DNA of 64,000 nucleotides from Crambe crambe (taxonomy: Eukaryota > Porifera > Demospongiae > Poecilosclerida > Crambeidae), in the NCBI GenBank assembly GCA_963924555.1, contig OZ004586.1, positions 7,336,501 to 7,400,500 of the forward strand. The letters are read 5' to 3'. The notes below the pieces were generated by a model, which was given only the letters and a program-made list of their open reading frames with translations, had not been told where the DNA came from and did no database searches. The number at the start of each line of letters is the position of its first letter. Positions within the stretch are counted from its first letter, which is position 1. Shown here piece after piece: positions 32,644 through 43,699 of this stretch. Both the position numbers and the translations under genes were made by a program.

Positions 32644-33361
32644 ACATATATTTGGCACAGATGGGAATCCAGTATAGAAGTTATACCCAGAGGGTATCAT
32701 TATGAATTAAAGGTGAGTGGTGACGATTCATATTGACACAATGATATGCAGGATAACTGAAGTTGCTAGATTTTCCCCCATTTCTAGAAGTCTGCAGAAC
32801 TGTTCATGCTCCTAAATTTCGACCACAGCAAACATAATATTACTATGGAGTTAATACTGCCATGGTACAAGTCTAAATACTGATATGGTTAGTCTTGTCG
32901 ACAGCTAAAACACTAAATCAAACTCTATTAGCAAGAACCTCCCAAGTCACTCCATCAAAGAGATCGGTTGTCACATTGTAAACTAGTATGTACTTCCTTA
33001 GTATTATAGTATGGAAAATTGGTAATGGTCTCCAACAGTAAAAGCTACATTTTAATGCAATGTGGTAATGGTCATCATTGTTATAAACACAACTCCCTCA
33101 TTCCAGGTGGATAAGCTCTTGAGCAGTTTATTACATCTTAGTTGTAGAGATACTACACAATTTTATAGTAAAACTTCTACAATAGGTAACTAAGAATGGA
33201 GCATAGATGTAGAGAATGAACTTTTCATTCATGAGCCCCAACCAATATTTTCTTCCTACACCTTTGAAGGATCTTTAAGCATAAGAATGAGATCCACCAT
33301 GTCTAACTTTAGTGAGCAGGTAATCAATAACCATTCAGTATAGTGTACCGTAGTTACTTAC

Positions 33362-33404
33362 AGTGCAGTGTTGTTTGGAGGATCTGCACCAACTTCAATG
33401 CCAC
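33362..33404 (-). CDS. NLR-3 mini-exon
   Basis: 43 nt between TTTGTAATAG and GTAAGTAAC; encodes GGIEVGADPPNNTAL with its junction codons. The phase links CARD exon 33,630-33,999 (phase 1 out) to the NACHT exon (phase 2 in). Confidence 0.7.
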
Positions 33405-33629
33405 CTATTACAAAGAATGTCATTAGTAAAAGTACCATGATAAAAATAACTGCATACCACCACCTGGATTCAGTATGGAAGTACCTAACCTCGTGCCCAG
33501 GCCCGCTTTTCATCACCACCCCGCGGGCCTGGGTACAAAGCTACAAAGTACCTTTGCCAAGACTATATCACCAGGATAGGTGGTAAAGGGTGGTTGCTGA
33601 CCTCTCTACACATCTTATGATCTACCTAC

Positions 33630-33999
33630 CTGGTAGGGGCTGGTGGGAAGAAAGTTTGGGAGCCACTTTTGACACACCAGGACCTGTGTTTCCCTGATAC
33701 TCTGTACCAAGAATCTCAATTATGTCTTTGTATCTTGTGTTGTTCTGGTGCATATAGTTGACCACTACACGGTAATTGCGAGGATGGAGTTCAACTCGAT
33801 CTCTGATTGCAGTCACAAGTGTGTTAGATTTCTCAGCAGGAGAGAGTCTTGACGTTGGACTGCTGATGACATCATAATCATCTTTTGTGAGGAGTCCCTG
33901 CTCATGAAGAAACTGTGCTATATCTCGGTCAGACTTGAGAGCAATCTCCAGCTTCCTGCTGCACTTGACAATAGTGGAATACTCCTTGGACTCTGCCAT
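33630..33999 (-). CDS. NLR-3 CARD-like effector exon
   Basis: ATG at 33,999 (AGTGGAAATGG) gives MAESKEYSTIVKCSRKLEIA; the frame runs to donor CCAG/GTAGGT at 33,630 in phase 1. Conserved death-fold positions are seen in IAQFLHEQGLLTKDDYDVI, the LSPAEKSNTLVTAIRDRVEL stretch and YKDIIEILGTEYQ, which resembles a CARD of six helices. Such domains bind partner CARDs. The upstream in-frame TTG (MVVE reading) is not needed as a start. The NLR-4 exon differs by only a few bases. Confidence 0.75.
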
Positions 34000-34244
34000 T
34001 TCCACTACCAACAGTCAGCAATGGCTCTAATTGCAAATGATCAGTAAAGAAAGAGAAAAGTGTGATAGCAAGGGAAGGAGTGGGTGGAAACTAACAGTAC
34101 AGCAGAAAATTTTTGTGGGGTAAAACTTTTGTGTTCTGAAAGAATAATACAAAAAAAAAAAATCAAGGTGCTTCACACTTTTTCTATAAACCATGAAAAA
34201 ATTTACTCCACGAAAATTTCATGCTATATAGAACAGTCATACTG

Positions 34245-34665
34245 TAATCGTATAAATTTTCGATGGGGTTTTATTTTCGTTTTTTTCGTAGTCAATCAGA
34301 ATCCTCGAAAATAATAAATGAAGTCTTAGTACTATGATGTCATATATGACGACTATGCGCATGCGTGTGCGATGCGATATTGATAGCAGCTGGAAAAAAA
34401 CCTGGAGCAGATAGTCCGTGAGATGAAAGTATCATGCTTCATTACCGGGACTCTCTTCTACAACGAAGCGTCTCGCCTTCCGTAGCAGTCTAGATTTTAG
34501 TCTGGTATACCAGCCCAGCTTTTTGGGGACTATCTATGCGCATGCGTTATTTTCCATGTGCTTGCTACGAAAATTAGACCTGCGGAAATTTTTTATTACA
34601 GGAACAGCTCCGGAAATCACGAAATTTTAAACCTCCGAAAATTTATACGATTACGATAATGAGAT
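34245..34665. mobile_element. inverted-repeat element, ends ATCGTATAAATTTTCG
   Basis: The left end TAATCGTATAAATTTTCGATGG and right end CCGAAAATTTATACGATTACG are inverted. AAATTTTCG-rich segments follow inside. The copy in unit 4 lies at about 43,938-44,355. No coding content. Confidence 0.6.
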
Positions 34666-34696
34666 ATTGATACAGTAACTATCCTATCTACTTCCA

Positions 34697-35246
34697 GGCC
34701 TCACTATTCTATGGAACGGAATGGAACGAAACAGAACAGAACAGAACATAACGGAACAAACGGTTCCAGGACCCTATTTCATGGAACGGAATTTTTACTG
34801 CGCATGCATGTACAGTAAGAGTTTAACAGTTATCTTCAGACTCTAGGATGGTGAAAGTGTGTAATGCACTGTCATAGCTCGGATCTTCCAATTTCCCACA
34901 ATATATTAATGACTGGTGTGTTCATAGTACTGTAGTTTGTAGCATTAGAGAAAGGGTTTATTAAAAGCTGTTTCTGCTGCAACAGAGGAAGGTTGGATGA
35001 GCGCTGCTCTACAGCCACTAGATCATCAAGTTGATATGTCATGCATGCAAAATGTGGAAATTAACTGTCACCTCCTTGTGTGCTAAGAATTCCAAGAATC
35101 TTCCCTATTACTCCTCCAGTACACCTATATTATTCTGCCAGCATAATATGCACATGCAGGAGCTACTAATCAGGGGCACATGTGCGCATATGCAGTGAAA
35201 ATTCCGTTCTGTGAAATAGTGTTCTGTTCCATAGAATTGTGAGGCC
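34697..35246. mobile_element. hAT-like non-autonomous element (GGCCTCAC ends)
   Basis: Ends GGCCTCACTATTCTATGGAA and TTCCATAGAATTGTGAGGCC are inverted with one mismatch. A second inner pair (TTCATGGAACGGAATTTTTACTG / CAGTGAAAATTCCGTTCTGTGAA) follows. Flanks TCTACTTCCA repeat on both sides, giving a target duplication of about 8-10 bp. The duplicate copy is at 44,390-44,939. Confidence 0.75.
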
Positions 35247-35714
35247 CTCTACTTCCATGTTACCATAAAGGCTGTGTCAGTTGAGACTACTAGCCATCCA
35301 AAAATAGGTGTAGAATTAGTCTAGTACCCACTGGAAATAGCAGCTGGTACAAGGAAATGTTTGCACTTAAGAAACATGTCCCCTTCTGTGAGGGGTGTGG
35401 TCTGATTTTGACTGGATTTGACTACACTCCCTCCATATTTCCCTTGCACATCTCTTCTACTCAAAAGGAAACTGGTCTGCTCAAATCTCGCTAGTCTAGC
35501 CCACTTTTTTTTTTTTTCCGGGACTATTAACCTCACCCAGAGGCCAGACCAGACTAGACTAGTCTACTACTTAGTAGATACATCAAGTTACAACAGACCT
35601 AGATCTATAAACCCACCTTTATCACTGAAGGAACGAACGAAACTGGAAAGAAGTCCTAGTCTAGTCTGGCATAGCACCGCCCACACGTTATTTCAATATT
35701 ACTTTATGCTTTAA

Positions 35715-35815
35715 TAGAGAAGATTTGTGGGTGGGGCCGGCATGCAGCATCCGATTCTCTTCTCTTCCCTTTCCCCTCGTCTAGCGGTCCTTTAAGCCTT
35801 GCTTGGGGTAAGTCT
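35715..35815 (+). promoter_or_regulatory. leader block of unit 4 PDZ-LIM
   Basis: Copy of the GC-rich plus pyrimidine block (GTGGGTGGGGCCGGCATGCAG, CTCTTCTCTTCCCTTTCCCC, then GGGGTAAGTCTCTGATACATG). See 185-300 for the two possible readings. Confidence 0.3.
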
Positions 35816-35989
35816 CTGATACATGCATGAAGTTTGACCTATCTCCTGTGTCCTTCCAGCAACTTACAAATCTCCTCCCCTCTTATGGTACTCACCTGAG
35901 TCCTCCTTTACTAACATCATGTTAGTTACCCATGCTCCATCCCTTCCCCCTCCCCTTAAATATCATCTCCATCTTCTTTATCACCATTA

Positions 35990-36155
35990 GGGGTCCTCTT
36001 GGTAGTCCCCTGGGTAAAGTGTGGCATCCTGAACAGAAACCTCTTCTTCAAGACAGTACCATCACAAGGAAACAGTATATGAACATCCGAGGGATATAGT
36101 TCAGCCCTCATCTTTGATGAGGAACGTTCTCAGACTTTCCACTCTTGCCATTCTA
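35990..36155 (+). pseudogene. decayed LIM1 second exon
   Basis: After a TTAG acceptor the sequence reads like the LIM1 exon (GPLGSPLGKVWHPEQ). It then loses the zinc-binding HFVC-x2-C part by deletion and frameshift, and resumes near the exon end as SALIFDEERSQTFHSCHS before a GTAAGT. The Cys ligands are incomplete, so it cannot form a LIM finger. The duplicate lies at 45,681-45,850. Confidence 0.6.
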
Positions 36156-37168
36156 GGAGTAAGTCCATATCACACCACAATAGCAGCTGTAACTATGGAA
36201 ATTTCATGGCTCCCATTTTAATTTAAGCTTGAGAATTCACTAATATGGACAGTGGAACCCCTCAATGTGTCAGGACTCAGGGGGGAATAGAGCAATGTCC
36301 TTATCATGTCCATTAACACCCCTAGAAATGCGTGGTACAAACTTATTTCCAGCTGTTTAACTTGTGCTGGTGTGGGGTTCCCTCAAAACTTCCAGCTTCC
36401 CCCCAAAAAATTTCCATTACAATTATATTATTACAATTATACTATTGTACATGTCCATTAACACCCCTAGAAATGATGTGGCACACACCCACGAGGCGGA
36501 TTAACCATAAAGAGAATGTTTAATACATCAAGTGGGCATGGTTTGATATCCAAAATGAATGGATCAAAGAATTAGAGCTGGTTCCTCTGCACACATGTTG
36601 ATAGGTGATATGATGTGTAGGTAATGTCCATTGATAATACATAAGTCATTGTTAATATCATCAAGTAGGTACAGTTTATCCAAAAGGGTGTGGTCAGGCA
36701 AAAGTGGGCATTTTAGTAAAAATTTTCCGTGCACAAGCATGGATATGCTTGCCCTCCTTATTCTGCTCAACCTTCATTTTGTCCCCACCCCAGGTCAGTG
36801 GTGTAGCCAAGCCAGGGCCTACCATGAATCTATTATCATAAATAACTCAAAGTAGAGTCTTAAAGCACAATTTCATGCTCAAGTCCAACATGAAACATAA
36901 CCATGCCCTGGGAATGAAAATAACCTGGCTACGCCACTGCTTGGGTATAATCCTAAATGAAACCTTGGTGGGCATTATATACTGTGGGTTTTAACAATGT
37001 GTTTGTACTGTAAATGGTTAGTTGGTGCAGCTGTGAAGCAATACTGACAAGGTATGCACACATCAAGCAAACCTCTTAAAATTCCAGCTATTGAAGAATA
37101 GTCTATCCCCAGCCTTCATGGTTTCATGAATTAAATTGAGCCCATATCTGTGAATCCTTCACTTTCTT
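36156..37168. other. no gene seen
   Basis: Non-coding. It includes short sequences shared with unit 1 intron 6170-6250 and 6690-6800 (CACACCACAATAGCAGCTGTAA, GGACAGTGGAACCCCTCAATGTGTCAGGACTCAGG). It also has a CATGGTTTGATATCCAAAA block like that at 1131-1165. Confidence 0.5.
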
Positions 37169-37169
37169 A

Positions 37170-37324
37170 CAGCAGATTGCAGTGATCTTGCAACATGAAA
37201 TCCAGAACAGCAAAACCAAAATTTACATAGTCTCCTTTCAAATGGCTTTGGAGTTGGGCTACTTGAAAGGAGGCTATGTAAATTTTTGGTTTTGCTGTTC
37301 TGGATTTGTATTGCCAATCTGCTG
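37170..37324. mobile_element. TA-flanked MITE, family M1, copy 3 (insertion proven by empty site)
   Basis: CTTTCTTA/CAGCAGATTGCAGTGATC ... CAATCTGCTG/TACTCTATC. Unit 5 at 47,513-47,527 reads CTTTCTTACTCTATC with a single TA, which is a perfect empty site. 155 bp, no coding capacity; arms share AAAACCAAAATTTACATAG with the other two copies. Confidence 0.9.
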
Positions 37325-37476
37325 TACTCTATCCACTTGTATGGTGTCTGTGCTGTATGTAGAAAGGTTTATTAGTATATAGGCAAATTCATTTCCTATT
37401 GATGACATTTGCTGCAGTAGTTGCTGACTATTCCCAAGGACATGGCAATTGCTTTAGGATCGAGATCTGATAGGCA

Positions 37477-38613
37477 GGGTTCAACATGGAGAACAACATG
37501 TTGTTTTGTGGAGATTGTTATGGGGCAGTGTATGGGGCCACCTGCTTTGGCTGCAGCCAGCGAATTGGAGGAGACCAGTTGTGGGTGGAGGCCCTGGACC
37601 ACCAGTGGCACCCTGCATGTTTTGTTTGTGATGTGAGTCGCTTACCTAGCAATTTATATTTAGTCTAACAACTAGAATTCTCAACCAAATTTCTACTTAA
37701 CTAGACAAATGCAATGCATTGTGGGGCGAGCCTGAGCTGAATGTGTTGCATGTATTTTGCCTCTCTCTCTGACTGTATTCTCTGAGCCTGATCAACTGCT
37801 GACTTGCACTCTCCCTCAAGCGCTGTCTTTTCTCTGTAGCTGTGCTTTGAGCAGGATGTCTTGCCTCCTACTTAAGTACTTTCTTCTTTCTGTTCAGCAA
37901 TCTCAGAGTTTGTCAGCTTTCTAATTTCATCCATTCTTTAGTAGCTAGCTAGCAAACCAAAATTTCTCTGCTATTCGATGCCTGAGGCATTCTTTTCTGT
38001 GGGCCAGCATTTGGGGAGCATGTCTTGCTGATCTACGCTTCCTAAGAGGTTCTTCCTTCTGTTTAGCGGTCTCAGTAGCCCTCTCTTAGCACATGTTTAT
38101 ATACACATGTGCAATTTACTGTGATATAATGTTACCAGACGATCGTCGCAGAGTAAAACCACTATTATTAGAACGTACGATATATATCAAACTTCAGCAG
38201 TTAGGCTCGCCCAATTAGAGTTATTTCTCTATTGATAGGGGCTTGCTGCAAGCACTTTTTATACCTACGTATGTTCTAACATTCATACTCACCCCACAGT
38301 TATTTAAATTTTGGTTGACAGCATCTTTTATTACTAGAAGTTGATGTGGTTAGATGTATTCTTTGTTTTGGATTTGAATCATGTTGTTAAAGTTTGTAAT
38401 GTGATGTAATGTTACCGCAGAGAAAACCATTAATGTTAGAACATACATACGATACATGCAAACTCCAGAGCCAACCTGCTAATGGGGGGGGGGCTCGCTC
38501 AGGCTTGCTCCAAATTATATTTTATTCCTTTCTTTCAGAGCTGTCGTCGTCCTCTTGAGGGCACTACTTTTTTCGCTCGTCTTGGCAGACCCTGTTGCAA
38601 GGACTGTGTGTAG
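37477..38613 (+). pseudogene. PDZ-LIM copy C: last two exons only
   Basis: Exon 37,477-37,632 encodes NMENNMLFCGDCYGAVYGAT and then CFGCSQRIGG...HQWHPACFVCD, the end of LIM2 and start of LIM3. It is five bases shorter at its 5' end than in copy B because a breakpoint replaced GGTCA. The last exon 38,539-38,613 gives CRRPLEGTTFFARLGRPCC then KDCV and stop. The upstream sequence jumps at 37,476 to DNA matching 47,677, so everything from PDZ to LIM2 is deleted here. The remaining exons are clean, but no complete gene is possible. Confidence 0.75.
37701..38230. repeat. ~550 bp repeat R3, copy 1
   Basis: It begins ACAAATGCAATGCATTGTGG, followed by GCGAGCCTGAGCTGAATGTG. Copies lie at 49,300-49,880 (diverged, in the PDZ intron of copy B) and 53,442-53,970 (nearly identical, same gene position). 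It lies between the LIM3 exon and the last exon. Confidence 0.7.
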
Positions 38614-38852
38614 ACACACAAAAGTCATTAATGAAGTGTACAACTCTATAGTGGAGCAGATGAGTATTCAATGTAGCCATTATAAACTCTTCTTTTTTAT
38701 ATGAGTAGCTATTTTTGTTGCAGACTTACAATGTATTCAATAGTCTAGTGCATGTCGTGTTCATCACTTTCTGTTATAAGAAGCTTAAGTTTTGAAAAGA
38801 AGATGGTCACGCATGCGCAAGATAAATTAACCACCAATCAAATAATGGAATT

Positions 38853-38858
38853 TTTATT
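38853..38858 (-). terminator. candidate polyadenylation signal of NLR-4
   Basis: AATAAA on the - strand about 75 bp past the NLR-4 stop, in the same conserved block as 8033-8038. Confidence 0.5.
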
Positions 38859-38931
38859 TGGTGAGTGAAGAGTTCAAAAGAGCTACATGAATTAATTTTA
38901 GCATGTAAGGATGTTTAGCTAAAAGCTAATC

Positions 38932-41900
38932 TCAATTCTGTTTTGTATCAAAGAGCCACTTTTTGTAGTATAGTTGATCATATTCCAGAGCATTCTGTAA
39001 AAGAGGGTGCATGTTTTGGAGTGCCTGCATCTCCAGCAGGTCAGGACATGACTGGTATGATGGCTCAATGGAACCAAATACACTATACCTGACAGTATTT
39101 TTGGGGGGGATATGTCGCCACCCATATGAGGATAGTGGTCTGGGAGAGTAGTGTCGCTGCAGTAGTTGGTGGCGATGGGGGAAGTGCAGAGTTCTGAGAT
39201 CACAGAGGGATTGGGATCTCCTTAGGTTGTGTCGTGGAACAGCAGGATCTCTTCGCAGAGCACGGGCCATGCAGTCACGAAAGGGTGGATTATCATGAGT
39301 AAAATACCTACTACTAGCAAAGTTTAAATTCTCCATGGAATGACGGAGAGAGTCATTTAGACTCATGATGTAATTGCAACAGAAATGAGGCATTGCAAAT
39401 AGTATGTCATCAATGTTGTGTATTCCTACTCTTATTGACTTGATGGAGTTCATCTCTGCTATGCAGCTCAAATATTGGAAAGACCTCAACACCTCCAGTG
39501 GGTGAATTTTTAAACTTAAAGAGGTCAATTCCAGGGTAACATGCTCAATGCTCCCAGCATTAGTACATACTCTATATCCAAAGTTAGTGTCTAATATTGA
39601 AATAGTGGAGGAAGATAGTGCTGCCTGAAGTACTGGATAAAGCTCATAAGAGGTGAACAGTTTTGACCTTTCACTCGAGAATAACAAAAGTAGTTTCACA
39701 ACTTCACTAATTAAAAAAGGATGATAATTAAGTACTAATTCTGTGAGAGTAGAACTAGTGGATATGATTTTGCATAATTCCTGCACACCTTTCTGAGAAG
39801 GAGTAAAACACACAAGACTGAATTTTTTCAAGTTTGTAATATGTTGAATGGATTGGTAAAGTAAATAGTCATCTTCACATGATTCAAAGAATGTTAAGGC
39901 AATACTTGTCAATCCTGGTGAACTTTTTGAAATCCAATCACTCAGAACTGGTACTAATGGAGAAGAAATGCCATTTAGAGTGAGAGAGTCGATATGAAAT
40001 TTGGGAAAGTACTTTATGAGTGATGTAAGTTTGGATGATACATGCACACTGAGATGTACATCTATTTGTAAGTCTTTAATAGTCCCTAATGTTCCACCAT
40101 TTGTTTTCTTTGTGTGATCAGACAAACTATGCACCAACATCTCTAGAGATGTACATATGTACACTGACCGCCACTGAATAGGAACATGGACTAGACAATA
40201 TCCAAAAACATACACATCCAAGGGGGTGGACAAGTGTAAAAGAGAAGTTTTGGTGTCTAGTTTAAGTTCAGAAATGTCTCGAATCTCATATAAACAATGC
40301 ACTAGGTAAGAATCCTCAAGTAGGGATTGGGTCAGGATTCCTTGAAAGATTTTTTCATTGTAGCCCACAATACCACACAAGAACTGACCAAAGACTCTGA
40401 GGTGTGGTATCACTTGTCTAAGTCCAGATTGGGATACTATTTTAGAAGAAGCTTCATCTACTAAGTCAGAATGACATGAAACATACCAAGCAGCAAGAAA
40501 CTCTTGGATGCTGAGATGGAGGAAGGAGTAGGAGGTTGCTGCACCCTCACACACGTACATCTCTTTGACTGCATTCATGAGACCTAAATGCTGGAAACCC
40601 TCTCCAACATCACTATCAGTAAACACTAGCTGCACATCTTCCTTAAACAGACCACTGTAAGCTAGTTCACTAACTCTCTTAAGGTCTATGGAAACACTCT
40701 CTGGTAGATCTTTAAGACTACTGGGTACTTTGGAATGCTCGTCCCATTGCCCACTAGAAATCATGTGCCTCCTGATCAGAACTAGAGTAAGGATGGTGTA
40801 GAGCTGTGTCATGGTTTTGGGCATCAGCTCTCTGCTCTTTCTGATATCTTTGTACACTTGTGCAATAATGGCACAATTGACAGGAATGTACATCAGTGAG
40901 TTAATGACAGGGTTAGAAAATATAAAATCCTTAAAGTGAGCAAGAACCTTGGGTTCTGATTTGAAAGCTATTTCTGCAAACCTTACTTTGCACTCATCAG
41001 TGAAACCACACACCTCTACATGCCTGAAACCCTGAGGAAAGTAACTCTTAAGAGCAGATGGTCGACTAGTAACAAGACGAGTAGCTTTAGGTAAGCAAGA
41101 ACCACTAATTAATCGCATTATCAAACTGTTCTCTTTGCGAATCACGGAAGGCATCTCGTCAAAACCATCAAATATGAATAGGACACCCTCCCCCTCACAT
41201 TTCCACACCTCATTCACCACTTCCCTACGAAATCGCTCATCATCATGATATATCAGGTCCTCCAAGGAAGTAGCATTCTGGACCCTTCTTTCACGAAGCT
41301 TTAGCAGAAGTACCATTTTATAGTGTTTTAATGAAGTCAAGGTGTCCCACTTCCTGCACAACTCCCAGGCCAAAGTGCTCTTACCAATGCCAGGGGGTCC
41401 TTCCACCAACACAAACCTTGTCCCTGAAGGTACAATGTCGTCCAATTCTAAAGGGGTTTTTACTCCTCGAATTTCATCCACACCACCATACAGGGATGCT
41501 TGTGAGAATGTGTCGTTTTTATGAATGGTCGTATCTTTTTCCACCAAAGCAAGGCTAATGAACTCACTACAAGGAGCAATGGAGAGTTTGTCATCACGAG
41601 CTACAGGTTTATTCTGGTAATATGGCTTGAGATATTGATTTGTATATCGTACCAGCATAGGCTCATTTCTTTTCTTATTTCCCTTCAAAGATTTACTGGA
41701 AATCTTCATGGAGTGTTTTTTGTGGTGTTTTCTTTTATGTCTCTTTTTCGTAGTGGTCACATGATCACTATCAAAGGAGTCAGAACTAATGGCACTACTT
41801 GATGTAGATGATGAACTAGATGCACGTTGTCTTTTCTTATTTCTCTTATGTTTGCCCCGTACCTTGTGTTTGTAAGTTCCTTTGTGCTGCCTTGTGGAGG

Positions 41901-41992
41901 CAGAGGGTTTCTTACGTTTAGCTGGTGGAGTGTTGGAGGCAGAGGCAGACTGGTTAGCACTATCACTGTCACTGGACAAGGATGAGTCATTC
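38932..41992 (-). CDS. NLR-4 main exon: basic linker, NACHT, LRRs, tail
   Basis: The intact exon starts at 41,992 after CATTACAG. The linker resembles NLR-1 (HSMKISSKSLKGNKKRNEP), while the NACHT middle is closest to NLR-5 (RHVEVCGFTDECKVRFAEIA, SVIRKENSLIMRL). It has Walker A GPPGIGKST, Walker B VLFIFDGFDE (Phe replaces the usual Leu next to the acidic run), RLVTSRPSA, SFLHLSIQEFLAAWYVS, LRRs and the LRRSQSLCDLRTLHF tail. The C-terminus is extended past YYKK by eight residues (WLFDTKQN) compared with its sisters. Phase agrees with mini-exon 43,053-43,095 and CARD exon 43,321-43,690. Confidence 0.9.
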
Positions 41993-43052
41993 CTGTAATG
42001 GATAGAGTGCAGTGACATTTCATGATAATATATTAACACAATGATATCCAGGATACATAAGCTAAATGTAGTTGCTAGACCTTTTCCACTTTCTCATAAA
42101 ATAAAAGCATGTTTATTGAAGGGTGAAAAGGTCTAGGAACTCTAGTGGCCACCCATGCCTTGCTTGCCATGCTGGAAATCTGTGGAACTGTGGGAAATGT
42201 GTTCATTTGATACTAAAGCTATTCCCAAGGACCTCATGCTCCTAGATTCTGCCTACAGAACAGGTTTATTATATTCAAATATTGCCATGGTATGTAGTAT
42301 GGCAAGTGGGTAATAGTCTCCGACATCGATATTGCAGTGTGGTAATGGTCATTAATGTTATAAACACACCTCAAGTCATATGGAGCTAGTCAGTAGCAAC
42401 GTATGTTTGGCACAGATGGGAACCCAGTATAGCAGTTATACCCAGAGGGTATCATTATGAATTAAAGGTGAGTGGTGACCATTCATATTGACAGATGATA
42501 TGCAGGATAACTGAAGTTGCTAGATCTTTCCTCATTTCTAGAAGTGTGAAATGATGCTACCCCATGCTCCTAGATTTCGACCACAGCAAACATATATATA
42601 TATTGAGTTAATACTGCCACGGTACAAGTCTAAACACTGATATGGTTAGTCTTGTGGTCAGCTGAAACATTAAATTAAACTCTATAAGCAAGAACCTCCC
42701 AAGTCACTCCATCAAAGGACATGTTTGAGATTGGTTGTCTCACGTAAATGTATTAGCACTATTCAAAAAGCAGGCGCTTCCTGTATGGCAAGTTGGTAAT
42801 GGTCTCCAGCAGTAAAAGCTACGTTTTATTACAACGTGGTAATGGTCGTCAATGTTATAAACACATTTCCTTATTCCAGGTGGATAAGCCCCTCCAGGCT
42901 CTCAAGCAGTTTATTGGATGTCAGCTACCACCCACTGTATTCAAAGGTGCTGCTCAGACTGTAGGCATACTAAACAACTTTATAGTATAAACTGCTAAAT
43001 AGATAAGAGTGGTAGAAAATAGAGCATAGATGTACGTAGTGTAGTTACTTAC

Positions 43053-43095
43053 AGTGCAGTGTTGTTGGGAGGATCTGCACCAACTTCAATGCCAC
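43053..43095 (-). CDS. NLR-4 mini-exon
   Basis: 43 nt, borders TTTGTAATAG and GTAAGTAAC; encodes the same GIEVGADPPNNTAL peptide as NLR-3, with phase 1 in and phase 2 out. Confidence 0.7.
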
Positions 43096-43320
43096 CTATT
43101 ACAAAGAATGTCATTAGTAAAAGTACCATGATAAAAATAACTGCGTACCACCACCTGGATTCAGTATGGAAGTACCTAACCTCGTGCCCAGGCCCGCTTT
43201 TCATCACCACCCCGCGGGCCTGGGTACAAAGCTACAAAGTACCTTTGCCAAGACTATATCACCAGGATAGGTGGTAAAGGGTGGTTGCTGACCTCTCTAC
43301 ACATCTTATGATCTACCTAC

Positions 43321-43690
43321 CTGGTAGGGGCTGGTGGGAAGAAAGTTTGGGAGCCACTTTTGACACACCAGGACCTGTGTTTCCCTGATACTCTGTACCA
43401 AGAATCTCGATTATGTCTTTGTATCTTGTGTTGTTCTGGTGCATATAGTTGACCACTACATGGTAATTGCGAGGATGGAGTTCAACTCGATCTCTGATTG
43501 CAGTCACAAGTGTGTTAGATTTCTCAGCAGGAGAGAGTCTTGACGTTGGACTGCTGATGACATCATAATCATCTTTTGTGAGGAGTCCCTGCTTGTGAAG
43601 AAACTGTGCTATATCTCTGTCCGACTTGAGAGCAATCTCCAGCTTCCTGCTGCACTTGACAATAGTGGAATATTCCTTGGACTCTGCCAT
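43321..43690 (-). CDS. NLR-4 CARD-like effector exon
   Basis: ATG at 43,690, donor CCAG/GTAGGT after 43,321, phase 1. The protein differs from the NLR-3 effector at very few positions (QFLHKQGLL for QFLHEQGLL; RNYHVVVNY for RNYRVVVNY). NLR-3 and NLR-4 would therefore recruit the same partner while carrying different LRRs. Confidence 0.75.
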
Positions 43691-43699
43691 TTCCACTAC

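Larger units (their letters stand above)
34000..35690. other. NLR-3 upstream region with nested transposons
   Basis: No gene. It should contain the NLR-3 promoter, but I see no clear TATA or initiator signal. It holds two inverted-repeat elements (34,245-34,665 and 34,697-35,246) and simple A and T runs. It is duplicated at 43,700-45,400. Confidence 0.5.
33361..37470. repeat. segmental duplication, left copy
   Basis: This stretch is nearly identical to 43,052-47,677, covering the NLR mini-exon, CARD exon, upstream region, leader block and degenerate LIM exon. The main length differences are one MITE (here only), one hAT-type insertion (unit 5 only) and a poly-C expansion (unit 5). High identity in non-coding DNA points to a recent duplication. 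Confidence 0.85.

Noticed and set aside
33241-33320. Conserved stretch after the NLR-3 mini-exon as a further coding exon
   Set aside because: It is shared between units, but in the phase required after the mini-exon it reaches a stop (TAG or TAA) with either acceptor choice.
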